NCBI GenBank assembly: GCA_020627785.1
Contig: JAHDGF010000008.1
Span: forward strand, 4,459 to 63,423
Direction of reading: 5' to 3'
Length of the DNA: 58,965 bases
Origin: Saprospiraceae bacterium
Lineage (GTDB): Bacteria; Bacteroidota; Bacteroidia; Chitinophagales; Saprospiraceae
Shown here: positions 1-9,391 of the stretch, piece after piece
How the letters are laid out: each line of letters opens with the position of its first letter
How positions within the stretch are numbered: position 1 is the first letter of the stretch
Notes under the pieces: model-generated
Told to the model about the DNA's origin: nothing
Database searches by the model: none
What the model saw: only the letters and a program-made list of their open reading frames with translations
Translations under genes and position numbers: made by a program

Positions 1-1324
1 GTAAAGGAGGATAATCATTAAGTGTAGAGAATAGTTGTCCATCAACTAAGCTAATATGAAAATCTTTATTCCCTCCTTTGAAATTGCCTACATATGATTG
101 TAGTAACTTTACAGGTTGTGGTGTATGGTAATCAATAGATTTTTCTAACGGCTCTTCATGAGTAAATAGGTTGGTTAATTGTCTACTCAACCATTGGACT
201 CCACCATCTGAATTAAAATTATTCGCCAAGCAGACGGTGACAATTTTTTGATCAAGAGCGATTTGAAAGTTGGCACTAGCACCAGATTGTGAACCACCAT
301 GCTGGATTACTCTACCCATATTTTCATCTTCTATTAAGAACCAACCTAAACCATAAGGTGTCCCTTTTTTAAAATCATTTGTTTGCTGTATCATTAATTC
401 AAGGGTTGTGCTATCTATTAACTGATGCTTTAAAATAGCTTCACCAAAACGTAATAAATCTTCAGCCGTTGAATGAAATCCTCCTCCTGGAGATTTCACA
501 CTTAAATCAGTTTTAGGGCTTCTTATATATTTTGAACCTAGCTTTATATATAAACTTGCTTTGTTAGGATATTCCAAGTCGGAATTTTCAATGCCTGTAT
601 GCATCATCCCTGCAGGTTTGAAAATATTTAAATGTATGTATTCCCCAAAGCTTAAACCACTTAGCTTTTCTATAATCGCACCGAGTATCGTATAGCCATA
701 GGTAGTGTATTCATAACCAGTTCCAGGTGTAAAACTTAATGGCTTATTTTTAAATTCATTTAACGCATCAATCGCATTTTCATATTGAGTAAAAGAAATC
801 CCATCCCAGGTCGAACTGTAATGTTTGATTCCTGAGGTATGGTTTAAGAGTTGTCTTATGGTTATTTCACCTTCAGCCTTAATTGGGAATTCTGGCAAGT
901 AAGTTTGAATGGTTTCATCTAAATTAATTTGACCTTTTTCATAGAGTTGCATAATGGCAATGGCAGTCATTGGTTTAGAAAGTGAGGCTATCCGATGTAA
1001 GGTGTTTTTATCTGATCTTTTCTGGTTCCGCTTGTGAGCAAATCCTGCATTACCTATCCACGAACCTTTTCCTAGTTTTAAAACACCAGCAGAGGCTCCA
1101 ATAAAATCATTCAACAAAACCGCGTTGTTCATTAGACTATCCGCCTTTAGTTTAAATTGATTACCGTAACTGGAAGTCATTGTTTCGTTAAATGTTATTT
1201 CACTTACTGTCATTGCCTTATCAATCGCTTTAAAGGGATTAAAGCTATACGGTTGAATTATCCAAAGACCAAGAATGATAAGTCCTAGGCTGAAGGTCAT
1301 CAGAATTTTATATCTCGTTTTCAT
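1..1324 (-). CDS. Serine hydrolase, class C beta-lactamase family (partial, C-terminus beyond window)
   Basis: The reading frame is open from an ATG at 1322-1324 down to base 1, so the C-terminus lies outside the window (441 codons seen). It starts with a hydrophobic segment (residues about 6-25) that would export or anchor it. The SxxK nucleophile motif reads SLSKP in the context RIASLSKPMTAIA. The second motif is a variant Y-T-T in YTTYGYTILGAIIE. An HGG third motif lies in IQHGGSQSGAS. This is the layout of the PBP4*/AmpC-like serine hydrolase family (Pfam Beta-lactamase), whose members include esterases, D-aminopeptidases and peptidases. Substrate cannot be told from sequence. Only six bases separate it from the upstream alpha/beta hydrolase stop, so the two are probably co-transcribed. 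A role in resistance is not implied. Confidence 0.88.
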   Translation of the reverse strand, partial: MKTRYKILMTFSLGLIILGLWIIQPYSFNPFKAIDKAMTVSEITFNETMTSSYGNQFKLKADSLMNNAVLLNDFIGASAGVLKLGKGSWIGNAGFAHKRNQKRSDKNTLHRIASLSKPMTAIAIMQLYEKGQINLDETIQTYLPEFPIKAEGEITIRQLLNHTSGIKHYSSTWDGISFTQYENAIDALNEFKNKPLSFTPGTGYEYTTYGYTILGAIIEKLSGLSFGEYIHLNIFKPAGMMHTGIENSDLEYPNKASLYIKLGSKYIRSPKTDLSVKSPGGGFHSTAEDLLRFGEAILKHQLIDSTTLELMIQQTNDFKKGTPYGLGWFLIEDENMGRVIQHGGSQSGASANFQIALDQKIVTVCLANNFNSDGGVQWLSRQLTNLFTHEEPLEKSIDYHTPQPVKLLQSYVGNFKGGNKDFHISLVDGQLFSTLNDYPPL

Positions 1325-1330
1325 AGTAGA

Positions 1331-2794
1331 TTATTTTACTGTTTTAAATTTCAATGGAGGATATGATAGTTCCGCTTCAATTACATCTTTATTTTTTAAA
1401 AAATCATTGATCGTCTTTGGTGCATCCCAATGAAACATAATCTGCTCATGCCCGGCATTTTTTACGACAAGGTGTGTACTGTTGTCTAGATTTTTTGAAA
1501 CTTTTTCTGCTTGATAAGCTGGCGTATTTATATCTAAGTCACCGGACAGGAGTAGTACTGGTTTTGAAGATTGTACAGGACTCCTGAATTCTTCTCCTAG
1601 ATCATTGACTGGCCAGAAGGTGTGGATGTCGAGAAAAGGAAAGTTATTTACCTTTCCAAATAAACTTTCTTTTTCTTGATCTTTTATGCGCTGAATCCTC
1701 TCTTTTGAACCTCCGGAAGAAAGGTCCATAGAAAGCATCATGGCTGGAATGGCCAGAAATTCTTTATATCTTTTTTCCACAAACCACTGTAGGGTAGAGT
1801 AATCATCTTGGTCAATGTTGTATAATAATTTAGGGATGGTAATTATATCGCGAGCATCACCCATGTCTCTCTTTAAAATAAAGTCTAAGCCAAATTTTCC
1901 AACCAATACTTTTCTCTTCAATTTCACTGGTGTTTGAATTTCTAATTCGATTGGATTCTTGTGGAGCTTTTCAGCAACTCTTTGGTATAAGACTTTTAGA
2001 TCTGGAATCTTGGAAGTGAGGAGACTATCACTTTTCATTAGGTCATTGATTTTATCAAATTGCACATCTAAGTCCAAAGGCATTTTAAAAGTTTCATCTA
2101 ATCCCTCTACTCCGATCAATATTGATTTCTCAACTCGGTCACTAAAATATTTTAGATAGCTTAATCCTAAATGTGTTCCATAACTAAATCCGAATGGAAT
2201 TATTTTTTCATACCCTAAGACATTTCTTATGAGATCTATGTCCTTTGCATTTTCCTTGGAATTATATCCATTTAAATTAATTCCTCTTTTTGTAAAAGCT
2301 TGAGCTGCTTGTTTGGCTAAGTTGCTTACATGATCAAGGGCCGCTCCTTCAGAAACAAAAATATCTTCACGAGGCCAATTAAGCTCTGCATACCACATCT
2401 TCAACTTCCCAATCCCTCTTTGGTCAATGAGGATAACATCTCTATCCTTTAAAAATGTTGACCAATAAGATAAATAATTCGGATTCTCTGCTTGATGTGT
2501 AGAGCCCTGTCCAGGGCCACCAGCTAAAAAGAAAATTGGTGTTTGTGGATTTGGAGAAAAACTTTTCAATCGTATATACTCAACCTTAATTTTTTTAGAA
2601 TTCCTATCAGAACGAAGCTCGGGAACGGTTACATGTCCACGTTGGCAAATTACCTTAACTCCGTGCGAACTTACCTCAGTGAAATTCGCTGGCTTGCACA
2701 TAGCGATGCAGATGATAAGTACTAAAGAGGTAATAGTTAAGGCATTGATTTTAGATTTCTTGTATTGCATTATCTTCTGTTTTGATGACAACAC
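1331..2794 (-). CDS. Secreted alpha/beta hydrolase, TAP-like / prolyl aminopeptidase-like
   Basis: A 487-residue protein with an N-terminal hydrophobic export segment (residues about 17-33). The fold markers are an oxyanion motif AGGPGQGS near 91-98, the DQRGIG loop near 124-129, a nucleophile elbow GFSYG with Ser204, an acid in LLLSGDLDINTP and a C-terminal histidine in NAGHEQ. This matches the alpha/beta hydrolase family with a TAP C-terminal domain, known for tripeptidyl or prolyl aminopeptidases. A peptidase role in the envelope is inferred; ester substrates are also possible. The start may be the second ATG at 2770, which puts the hydrophobic segment closer to the N-terminus. The downstream serine hydrolase begins six bases after its stop, so they form a two-gene unit. 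Confidence 0.88.
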   Translation of the reverse strand: MLSSKQKIMQYKKSKINALTITSLVLIICIAMCKPANFTEVSSHGVKVICQRGHVTVPELRSDRNSKKIKVEYIRLKSFSPNPQTPIFFLAGGPGQGSTHQAENPNYLSYWSTFLKDRDVILIDQRGIGKLKMWYAELNWPREDIFVSEGAALDHVSNLAKQAAQAFTKRGINLNGYNSKENAKDIDLIRNVLGYEKIIPFGFSYGTHLGLSYLKYFSDRVEKSILIGVEGLDETFKMPLDLDVQFDKINDLMKSDSLLTSKIPDLKVLYQRVAEKLHKNPIELEIQTPVKLKRKVLVGKFGLDFILKRDMGDARDIITIPKLLYNIDQDDYSTLQWFVEKRYKEFLAIPAMMLSMDLSSGGSKERIQRIKDQEKESLFGKVNNFPFLDIHTFWPVNDLGEEFRSPVQSSKPVLLLSGDLDINTPAYQAEKVSKNLDNSTHLVVKNAGHEQIMFHWDAPKTINDFLKNKDVIEAELSYPPLKFKTVK

Positions 2795-2878
2795 AAATGT
2801 GGTTCAAGAATCTCGTCCTTGCGACCGAGGCAACAGTATTGAGGCTTCTAGGACCTATTTAAGCCCAGTTTTAAAGGA

Positions 2879-4015
2879 TTAGGACGTTTTTTGAGCCTTA
2901 ATATTCGATTTCTTGAAGACTGTGGGTGTTTGTCCGGTCATTTTTTTAAATACCAAATTAAAGGTGGATTTAGATTTGAAGCCAGATTCAAAAGCTATAC
3001 CTAATAAGTTAAGATGTGCATGGTCTTCACTAACAATCTTTTTTTTGACCAATTCCACTCGATAAGAATTTACGAATTCAAAGAAGTTCTTGCCTTCATA
3101 TTGGTTGATGATTTGCGATAAATATCCTCCACTGAGCTCCATTTTATCTGAGAGTGTCCTCAAATTTAAGTCCTGATTTAGATAGAGCTCTTCCTCTTCC
3201 ATCAGTGTTATTAATTTTTCGTGGTAGATTTTTGTATTATCTGATAGAGATATCTTATCTAATTTTTTTTCTTGAACTGGTAAGTCAATCGGGTGGGTTA
3301 GTTTTCTGAATACCGTTGAATAACCTATCCAATAAATCAAAGCTGACGAGGATAACCATAAGGGGTAATAGATGTTCATTGGACTGTACCCAGTAGATAA
3401 TTCATAAATGATGGGTGCAGCAAATAGCAACAAGACACCTCCAAGAAAACTAAGCAGCCTTACAATCCATTGAAGACTGTAATCCTCGATCTCTGCGTAA
3501 TTATTTTCTAAGCTTTTGTCATATTTTTTAATCTTCAGTATGGAAACTACTAAAAGAATAAGACTAAGTGTGAGGGTTGTTAAATCTAGAAAGTCATAAA
3601 ACTTATAAAAGGTAAATTGATTCTTGATAATAAAGCCATGATTGACTACTACCCAATATGAACCAAATAGTTGAATCAATACTTGTAAGGCATAGGGAAG
3701 AAAAAGTAATTTATCAAACAGACCAAATTTATAATTTGGTTGAATTAGATATACGATGAAAAAGTAAAAGGATGGAACTATCAATAAAGAACAATAGAGC
3801 AAAGAAAAATCCCAGAGATTTAAATAACCTCTTACCCCGATTGTTTCCAATGTATAATAGATCGAACTTGCAGCAAAGCTCAATATAAACAGGGATAAAA
3901 ACTTACTTGCCTTTTTATTTTGTAATGGATTAATCCATAAATAAATAGAGAAGATAATTCCTTGAATTGCTCCAAGAATTATTACTAAGTCAAGTATGTT
4001 TATTTTTTCTATCAG
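2879..4015 (-). CDS. AraC-family transcriptional regulator with N-terminal membrane domain
   Basis: The C-terminal ~110 residues form an AraC-type double helix-turn-helix; LSDKMELSGGYLSQIIN and GIAFESGFKSKSTFN are the two recognition regions. The N-terminal part has about six or seven hydrophobic helices, a class common in Bacteroidota where a membrane sensor is fused to the DNA-binding domain. The start is uncertain. The first TTG or ATG start in this frame is TTG at 3883, but the frame stays open for about 50 codons upstream and encodes an obvious further helix (ILDLVIILGAIQGIIF, then SIYLWINP), normal for the family. No ATG, GTG or TTG exists in that extension. The candidates are CTG at 4013-4015 and ATA at 4010-4012. 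It probably responds to an unknown envelope signal; the hydrolase pair just downstream is a possible target. Confidence 0.85.
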   Translation of the reverse strand: MIEKINILDLVIILGAIQGIIFSIYLWINPLQNKKASKFLSLFILSFAASSIYYTLETIGVRGYLNLWDFSLLYCSLLIVPSFYFFIVYLIQPNYKFGLFDKLLFLPYALQVLIQLFGSYWVVVNHGFIIKNQFTFYKFYDFLDLTTLTLSLILLVVSILKIKKYDKSLENNYAEIEDYSLQWIVRLLSFLGGVLLLFAAPIIYELSTGYSPMNIYYPLWLSSSALIYWIGYSTVFRKLTHPIDLPVQEKKLDKISLSDNTKIYHEKLITLMEEEELYLNQDLNLRTLSDKMELSGGYLSQIINQYEGKNFFEFVNSYRVELVKKKIVSEDHAHLNLLGIAFESGFKSKSTFNLVFKKMTGQTPTVFKKSNIKAQKTS

Positions 4016-4080
4016 AGCTTGTAAACTTAGAAAGTTTTAAAAATTTAATCATCAATTTAAAATGAAATATAATGGATATT

Positions 4081-4120
4081 AAAAAAGGAGAATCCAACAT
4101 TTATTGAATTCTCCTTTTTA
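4081..4120 (-). terminator. Rho-independent terminator after the metalloprotease gene
   Basis: A perfect 12-bp inverted repeat (AAAAAGGAGAAT at 4082-4093 and ATTCTCCTTTTT at 4108-4119) encloses a 14-nt loop. On the minus strand the stem is followed by a T-run. It lies about 25 bases past the stop of the metalloprotease gene. Confidence 0.75.
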
Positions 4121-4145
4121 TTATCCATTCTTTGAGGAATTTCTT

Positions 4146-7100
4146 CTAATTAATTTTTACAATTTTTTCAAAGATTTTTGATTGAGTATTTGGATTCAGT
4201 AATTCTAGGTAGTAATTACCAGGAGGGTAATTTGATAAATTGACTTCTGACTTTGCTTCTGTTCCTAGTTTTTGTTGAATGATCAATTTTCCTGTCATGT
4301 CCAATACTTTTAAGTTTAATGGAATACCTAGGTCTTTTTCAATCCATACAATGCCATTGGTTGGATTAGGGAAAAGACTGATTGTAATGCCATCAAGTTC
4401 GTGAACATCATTGGTTAAATCTTCACCGTCGCAATCTTCATCGATGCCATTGTTTTCAACTTCAGGTGCTCCAGGATAGACGCTTGGATCATCATCATCA
4501 CAGTCCTCATCGCTGTTAAATCCATCCATGTCATTGTCAATTATAAGGGCTTCGCCATCACAATCTTCATCTACATCATTGTTCGGAATTTCATCAGCAC
4601 CAGGGTTTATATTTGCGTCAGCGTCATCACAATCTTCGTCTGAATTAAAACCATCATTATCTTCATCGATCATAAATGCTTCACCATCACAATCCTCATC
4701 TATATCATTGTTAGGAATTTCATCGGCAGAAGGATTTATTTCTGGATCAGTATCATCACAATCTTCATCTGAATTGAAGCCATCACCATCGTCATCTATG
4801 ATAAGTGCTTCTCCGTCGCAATCTTCATCTACATCGTTGTTAGGAATTTCTGTCGCATCAGGATTAATGTTAGGGTCATCGTCGTCACAGTCCTCGTTGG
4901 AGTTAAATCCATCTCCATCATTATCGATGATGCCATCTATACCATCGCAATCTTCATCAATTCCGTTCATAGGAATTTCTGTAGCTCCTGGATTTATATC
5001 TGCATTGGTGTCATCACAATCTTCATCTGAATTAAATCCATCGCCATCTTCATCGATCATGAAGGCTTCTCCATCACAATCTTCATCTACGTCATTGTTT
5101 GGAATTTCTGTAGCATTTGGATTGATGTCCGCATTGTTATCATCGCAATCATCATCTGAATTAAAACCATCCCCATCTTCATCTATGACAAGTAATTCTC
5201 CGTCACAGTCTTCATCAATGTTATTGTTTGGAATTTCTGTAGCTCCTGGATTGATGTCTGCATTATTGTCATCACAATCATCATCCGAATTAAATCCATC
5301 TCCGTCTTCGTCTATGATAAGTGCTATGCCATCACAATCCTCGTCGATGTTATTGTTTGGAATTTCAGCGGCACTAGGATTTATGTCTGCATTGTTGTCA
5401 TCACAATCTTCAGATGAATTAAATCCATCCATGTCTACATCGATCATTTCCGCAATGCCATCACAATTCTCATCGATGTCATTGTTGACGATTTCAGTAG
5501 CATTTGGATTGATGGCAGGATCGTTATCATCGCAATCAACATCAGATAAAAATCCATCTCCATCATTATCTACAATCAGCGCAATGATGTTTACTTCTTT
5601 GGAATTTTTTGAAAGAACAACACAGTTGCCATCCGTCCATAATTGTACTATAGTTTTACCTACCCAGGTATTGGGGTCAGTCCCAGTTTCATACTGTGCA
5701 CCAAAGACATCATACAGACCACCTCCAGTTGTCGTAAAATCTCCCGTAGGAGATACACCTCCAATGATTCCTGATTCAGAATCGACCGCAACAAAAGTAT
5801 ACTCTGTTCCAGTTTCCAAATCATTAGGTGTAAACATTATTCCTGGACCTTCGACAACCATTCTTACATTCACAGGATCTGTAAAGTAGGAAGCGGCTGC
5901 GATGTATCTTTTGCACTTCTGTAATTCAGCTGTAAAAGAATTAGAAGCTGAAGTACTAGTAGTCCCTGGTGAAGTAGCAGACTCAGTAGCATTCGTTCCC
6001 ACTAAACTAGAACATGGATTATTAGGATCAAAAGTATCTGCATCGAAAATCATAAAGAGCTGGAATTCATCTTGCTGTTTCGATACATTGTAAGTTCCAG
6101 TTTCTGTTACCTCAAACTCTTCCATTTCATGTGGAAGCATCACTGGATTTCCACTAGAGAAAAATACTTGTTGGCATTGACCATTTAAACCGTTTCTTAC
6201 AAACAACATTTCATCATCTGAACCTGAAACACTAAGTGTCAATCGGTCCCTTGGTGTTCCTATGGAAGAACTAAGATTTAGATTCAAACTAGGATCACCT
6301 TCGTTATATGAAACAAAATCAGTTTCACATACATTGGTGAAATCACCTGTGCAATTTGAAATGATGTCAAAGGTTCTACTTGCTGTATAGAAGGTAAAAC
6401 ATGAATAGTCTTCGCAAGCCAATTTAAAAATGGCTTCATTGGTTCCTTGAAGTCCTGCTGGAACTGTATAGTTATAAGAGCCAGCTGAATAATCTATATC
6501 ACTAGCAATTAGTATGTTGAAATTAGCTCCTCCATCTGTAGATAAATATATGTTGGCTTTTGAACAAAGAGCATCACTACCGTTAGTCGTCCATTGAATA
6601 TTAAAATCAGTTCCAGTCATTACATCGGTTCCATTCATTGGATTGGTGAATTCTAGTGGACCTGAATTTTCAACAGTCATGGACAACTCTTCAATGGCAA
6701 TTGCACCTCCTCCTGGTCTGTTATCTCTTACCGTTAATCTAAAGTTTAGATCTCGAGCAACCCGCGGAGATACATCAAATTGATCTGTTGTATTGGTTAC
6801 TGCTGATTGAAAATTAGGGAAGTATCTATCAGGGCTTGTTGTCGGTGGATAAGATCTGAAAACTGGTCCAGCATTATTAGCGCTGGCTTGATTTCCGATT
6901 TCTCCTTGAGTAGATGTGCTTGTATCCCCATCTTCATCGTACTGTTCCCAGCAATAAGTGATCTGATCATTGTCGATATCTGAACCAGAACCTTGAAGCC
7001 AGAATGGTGTATCTTTTGGAATGGTGTAAGAAGTTACATTACATGGATTGGGATTGACCGTTGGGATATTGTTGGACGAACTTACAGTTTGGTAACAGCT

Positions 7101-8273
7101 GCCGTTGTCTTCCATGTAGGCAAGCATCGTGTAAAGATTGTCTACGTGAAAATAACTGTCCGCTTCACCTGAGGTAGGAATGTTCTGGTTGTCATCGCAG
7201 ATTCCTTGATAGGACATGATGGTCGTACCACTACCTATTTCATAACTGTGTGCTTCAGATATCGCATCTGTGCAAGCACCACCATCTCCATTAAAAGTAT
7301 GGAAGGCTCTGAACATGTGGCCAAATTCATGCGCAGCTAGTTGTATCCAACTATTCCGTTGGTTATCAAATGATCCTGACCAGCCTCTGGCTTTTAATGG
7401 AGAGCCTCCTTGAGCAGGGGCAGGTCTACACGCAGCACCAAGGACCGCTACACCGCCCGTGTTCCATCCGACATCGATGCTATGATTGTGGAATACATGT
7501 CCAATGTCATAGTCTCCACTCTTAAATCTTGAGTTTATTGCGTCACCCGCTTGTTCGGTTCTGTCATCATCTCCAGTACTTGGAGTAAAAGGATCACTGT
7601 TGGGATCTTTATACATGAAGAGCCTGTTGCCAAGTGTTAAATTTACTGATAAGTCATTTTCAAAAATGGTATTAATACCATTTACACCATACATAACCCA
7701 GGTCATAACTTGACCATCATTGTTCCCATTGGCTTGGTAGTATTCTCCTGTAGTAACAACGGCTAGCCTGTACCTTCTAATGAAATCTCCATTCGTTGTT
7801 AATACAGATCTACTGATTGAATGCACTTCTTCTTCTACTTCATGCATGACCTTGCAGCCAAGTTTAGAATGGAAATCATCATTAAATCCAGTCTCTATGG
7901 TATACAAACCTTCGGTATCTGATGGTTTGATGTTAACTAAACCTTTGTTTGTATGCATGGTAATGTATGTCCCATCTGGGGTGAATAAAACTTTACCTCC
8001 AGTAGGTATTCCATCTACAGACTTAATAGAATAGTTTAAATGATTCGGGAATTGTGCTTGTAATTCAGCTCCAATTAGCTTTTCTCTTTCTAAGGAAAAA
8101 TTTTGGATTATTTGATTTGGACCTGGTAATGCTACCTTAAGGGATTGTTTCTCTTTCGATTCTTGGACTAAGATTTTTGTTGGTTGGTCGTTGAAAGAGA
8201 ATTTTGGTAATTCTTGCGCGAAAATTGTTAAAGAAAGTAAACTAAGGAAGGTTAAAATAATTGATGATTTCAT
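4146..8273 (-). CDS. Secreted zinc metalloprotease (reprolysin-like) with MopE-type acidic repeats and T9SS sorting domain
   Basis: I chose the ATG at 8273, which gives the signal peptide MKSSIILTFLSLLSLTIFAQ; an upstream in-frame ATG lies at 8291. Numbering from that upstream ATG, the order is: propeptide (about 30-165); catalytic domain with HEFGHMFRAFH at 321-331 (HExxHxxxxxH zinc site) and a Met-turn TIMSYQG near 359; Ig/cadherin-like regions to about 900; nine tandem 43-residue repeats (906-1292) of the form DxDGDGFNSDEDCDD..INP..EIPNN.IDEDCDG; and a T9SS type A sorting domain (about 1305-1381). The repeats match the putative metal-binding motif seen in MopE-like proteins. It should be exported by Sec, then T9SS, and act at the surface or outside as a calcium-dependent protease. 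The target is unknown. It is a single-gene unit with its own terminator. Confidence 0.93.
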   Translation of the reverse strand: MKSSIILTFLSLLSLTIFAQELPKFSFNDQPTKILVQESKEKQSLKVALPGPNQIIQNFSLEREKLIGAELQAQFPNHLNYSIKSVDGIPTGGKVLFTPDGTYITMHTNKGLVNIKPSDTEGLYTIETGFNDDFHSKLGCKVMHEVEEEVHSISRSVLTTNGDFIRRYRLAVVTTGEYYQANGNNDGQVMTWVMYGVNGINTIFENDLSVNLTLGNRLFMYKDPNSDPFTPSTGDDDRTEQAGDAINSRFKSGDYDIGHVFHNHSIDVGWNTGGVAVLGAACRPAPAQGGSPLKARGWSGSFDNQRNSWIQLAAHEFGHMFRAFHTFNGDGGACTDAISEAHSYEIGSGTTIMSYQGICDDNQNIPTSGEADSYFHVDNLYTMLAYMEDNGSCYQTVSSSNNIPTVNPNPCNVTSYTIPKDTPFWLQGSGSDIDNDQITYCWEQYDEDGDTSTSTQGEIGNQASANNAGPVFRSYPPTTSPDRYFPNFQSAVTNTTDQFDVSPRVARDLNFRLTVRDNRPGGGAIAIEELSMTVENSGPLEFTNPMNGTDVMTGTDFNIQWTTNGSDALCSKANIYLSTDGGANFNILIASDIDYSAGSYNYTVPAGLQGTNEAIFKLACEDYSCFTFYTASRTFDIISNCTGDFTNVCETDFVSYNEGDPSLNLNLSSSIGTPRDRLTLSVSGSDDEMLFVRNGLNGQCQQVFFSSGNPVMLPHEMEEFEVTETGTYNVSKQQDEFQLFMIFDADTFDPNNPCSSLVGTNATESATSPGTTSTSASNSFTAELQKCKRYIAAASYFTDPVNVRMVVEGPGIMFTPNDLETGTEYTFVAVDSESGIIGGVSPTGDFTTTGGGLYDVFGAQYETGTDPNTWVGKTIVQLWTDGNCVVLSKNSKEVNIIALIVDNDGDGFLSDVDCDDNDPAINPNATEIVNNDIDENCDGIAEMIDVDMDGFNSSEDCDDNNADINPSAAEIPNNNIDEDCDGIALIIDEDGDGFNSDDDCDDNNADINPGATEIPNNNIDEDCDGELLVIDEDGDGFNSDDDCDDNNADINPNATEIPNNDVDEDCDGEAFMIDEDGDGFNSDEDCDDTNADINPGATEIPMNGIDEDCDGIDGIIDNDGDGFNSNEDCDDDDPNINPDATEIPNNDVDEDCDGEALIIDDDGDGFNSDEDCDDTDPEINPSADEIPNNDIDEDCDGEAFMIDEDNDGFNSDEDCDDADANINPGADEIPNNDVDEDCDGEALIIDNDMDGFNSDEDCDDDDPSVYPGAPEVENNGIDEDCDGEDLTNDVHELDGITISLFPNPTNGIVWIEKDLGIPLNLKVLDMTGKLIIQQKLGTEAKSEVNLSNYPPGNYYLELLNPNTQSKIFEKIVKIN
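4416..5576 (-). repeat. Nine tandem 129-bp coding repeats (acidic metal-binding motif)
   Basis: Nine consecutive 43-codon units inside the metalloprotease gene. Each carries two Asp-rich loops (DxDGDGFxSxxDCDD and NNxIDEDCDG) with two conserved cysteines. Units are similar but not identical at DNA level. The first and last units are the most diverged and the central ones the most alike, as expected for expansion by unequal crossing over. Confidence 0.93.
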
Positions 8274-8525
8274 AAAATTAAATTTTTGCATGCTTGCAAG
8301 TAGTAATTCAAGATTCCTTGAAATTAAAAGTTGTAATTATTCAATTGAAAAAATAGCGTTTTTAGAGGCCCTAGACAAAATTTTAGGTTTTTATTGAAGG
8401 TTAAATAATAAGGCAATATGGTACTCAATAACCTATAGATTATTATTTTTGCTTATGCGTAAGTTTACGTTTCGCTACTTTTTGTAAAAACTAGCGTCTT
8501 ATTATTGAATCTAAATCGTATATCT

Positions 8526-8897
8526 TTGAAAAATTTACTCAAATTTACTTTAGTTATCCTTTGCTTCGGAGCCATGTATTCATGCACAGACGAGGATAAC
8601 ACATCTCCAGACCTAGAAATATCAAGTCCTTCTAATGGTGATACTTTTACCGTTACGGATATCATACCCCTTGTAGGGAGAGCAACTGATGAAGTTGGAG
8701 TTGTAACTTTTACAATAGAGAGTAACCTTGGATTAGATGAAACTATTACAACTTTTGACGATCCTACCGATGTTCCTTTTAATGTAAACATCACATTAGA
8801 TCCGAACACAACGGCGGCTGATTATGAAATTACTGTTACAGCTACAGATGAGGCAGGAAATGCCAGCGAAGAGACTAGAACGGTAACCATACAATAA
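8526..8897 (+). CDS. Small lipoprotein with one Ig-like domain
   Basis: About 123 residues from a TTG start at 8526, preferred because it gives a compact lipoprotein signal: MKNLLKFTLVILCFGAMYSC, with the lipidated cysteine followed by acidic residues (TDED). A longer version from TTG at 8505 adds seven residues. The mature part is a single beta-sandwich-like domain (SPSNGDTFTVTDIIPLVGRATD ending YEITVTATDEAGNASEETRTVTIQ), typical of bacterial Ig-like domains in Bacteroidota surface lipoproteins. There is no enzymatic motif. It lies 62 bases upstream of mscL and could share its transcript. A binding or structural role is inferred. Confidence 0.75.
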   Translation: MKNLLKFTLVILCFGAMYSCTDEDNTSPDLEISSPSNGDTFTVTDIIPLVGRATDEVGVVTFTIESNLGLDETITTFDDPTDVPFNVNITLDPNTTAADYEITVTATDEAGNASEETRTVTIQ

Positions 8898-8959
8898 TTC
8901 ATTCTTCTTCCATTAATAAGAATTTATTAATTACAATTTAAATACAAAACTGAAACAAC

Positions 8960-9337
8960 ATGTGGAAAGAATTTAAAGATTTCATCATGACTGGAAATGT
9001 GATCGATTTTGCGATCGCAGTCATTTTAGCCGGAGCTGTAGGACTAGTAGTCAATGGCTTTGTTACTGATATCATCATGCCTATCGTAGGTCACTTTGCA
9101 GGAGGTATCGATTTTGGAGATATGGCATATGTCTTAGATCCAGCAGAGGGTGATAAACCAGCCAATGCAATTAAATATGGTTCATGGATTAACAGCATCA
9201 TCAATTTATTAATTGTTGGTTTCGTTCTATTCATGTTAGGAAAAGCTAAGATTAAAGCTTTAGGTGCTGCACCAGATCCTGCACCAACAGCAGATCAAGC
9301 ATTACTTGCAGAAATTAGAGACGCGGTAAGCAAATAA
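8960..9337 (+). CDS. mscL: Large-conductance mechanosensitive channel MscL
   Basis: A 125-residue protein of family-typical length. The N-terminal amphipathic helix and pore helix read WKEFKDFIMTGNVIDFAIAV and ILAGAVGLVVNGFVTDIIMP. A periplasmic loop follows (residues about 45-75), then TM2 (INSIINLLIVGFVLFMLGKA) and a short cytoplasmic helix. MscL is a homopentamer in the inner membrane that opens under high membrane tension to release solutes during hypo-osmotic shock. A strong terminator hairpin sits 24 bases after the stop. Confidence 0.97.
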   Translation: MWKEFKDFIMTGNVIDFAIAVILAGAVGLVVNGFVTDIIMPIVGHFAGGIDFGDMAYVLDPAEGDKPANAIKYGSWINSIINLLIVGFVLFMLGKAKIKALGAAPDPAPTADQALLAEIRDAVSK

Positions 9338-9360
9338 GAATATAATACTTGTGAATTATT

Positions 9361-9391
9361 AAGTCCATTGACCTAGTCAATGGACTTTTTT
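9361..9391. terminator. Bidirectional terminator between mscL and aroA
   Basis: A perfect 12-bp stem, AAGTCCATTGAC (9361-9372) and GTCAATGGACTT (9376-9387), closes a 3-nt loop and is followed by a T-run on the plus strand. It lies between two convergent genes and probably serves both; the plus-strand signal is the stronger. Confidence 0.85.

Noticed and set aside
4528..5889. A 453-codon open frame on the plus strand, Ser- and Pro-rich
   Set aside because: It is the antisense of the acidic repeat region; GAT/GAC-rich codons on the minus strand read as Ser-rich codons without stops. It has the same repeat period and no start context.
8521..8528. A -7 box TATCTTTG for mscL or the lipoprotein
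   Set aside because: It matches the consensus but overlaps the chosen TTG start, and the nearest upstream TTTG is far too distant. It is probably chance in AT-rich DNA.
8465..8809. A 114-codon minus-strand frame over the small lipoprotein
   Set aside because: It overlaps the plus-strand lipoprotein, which has a signal peptide and Ig-like pattern. The antisense product has no features.
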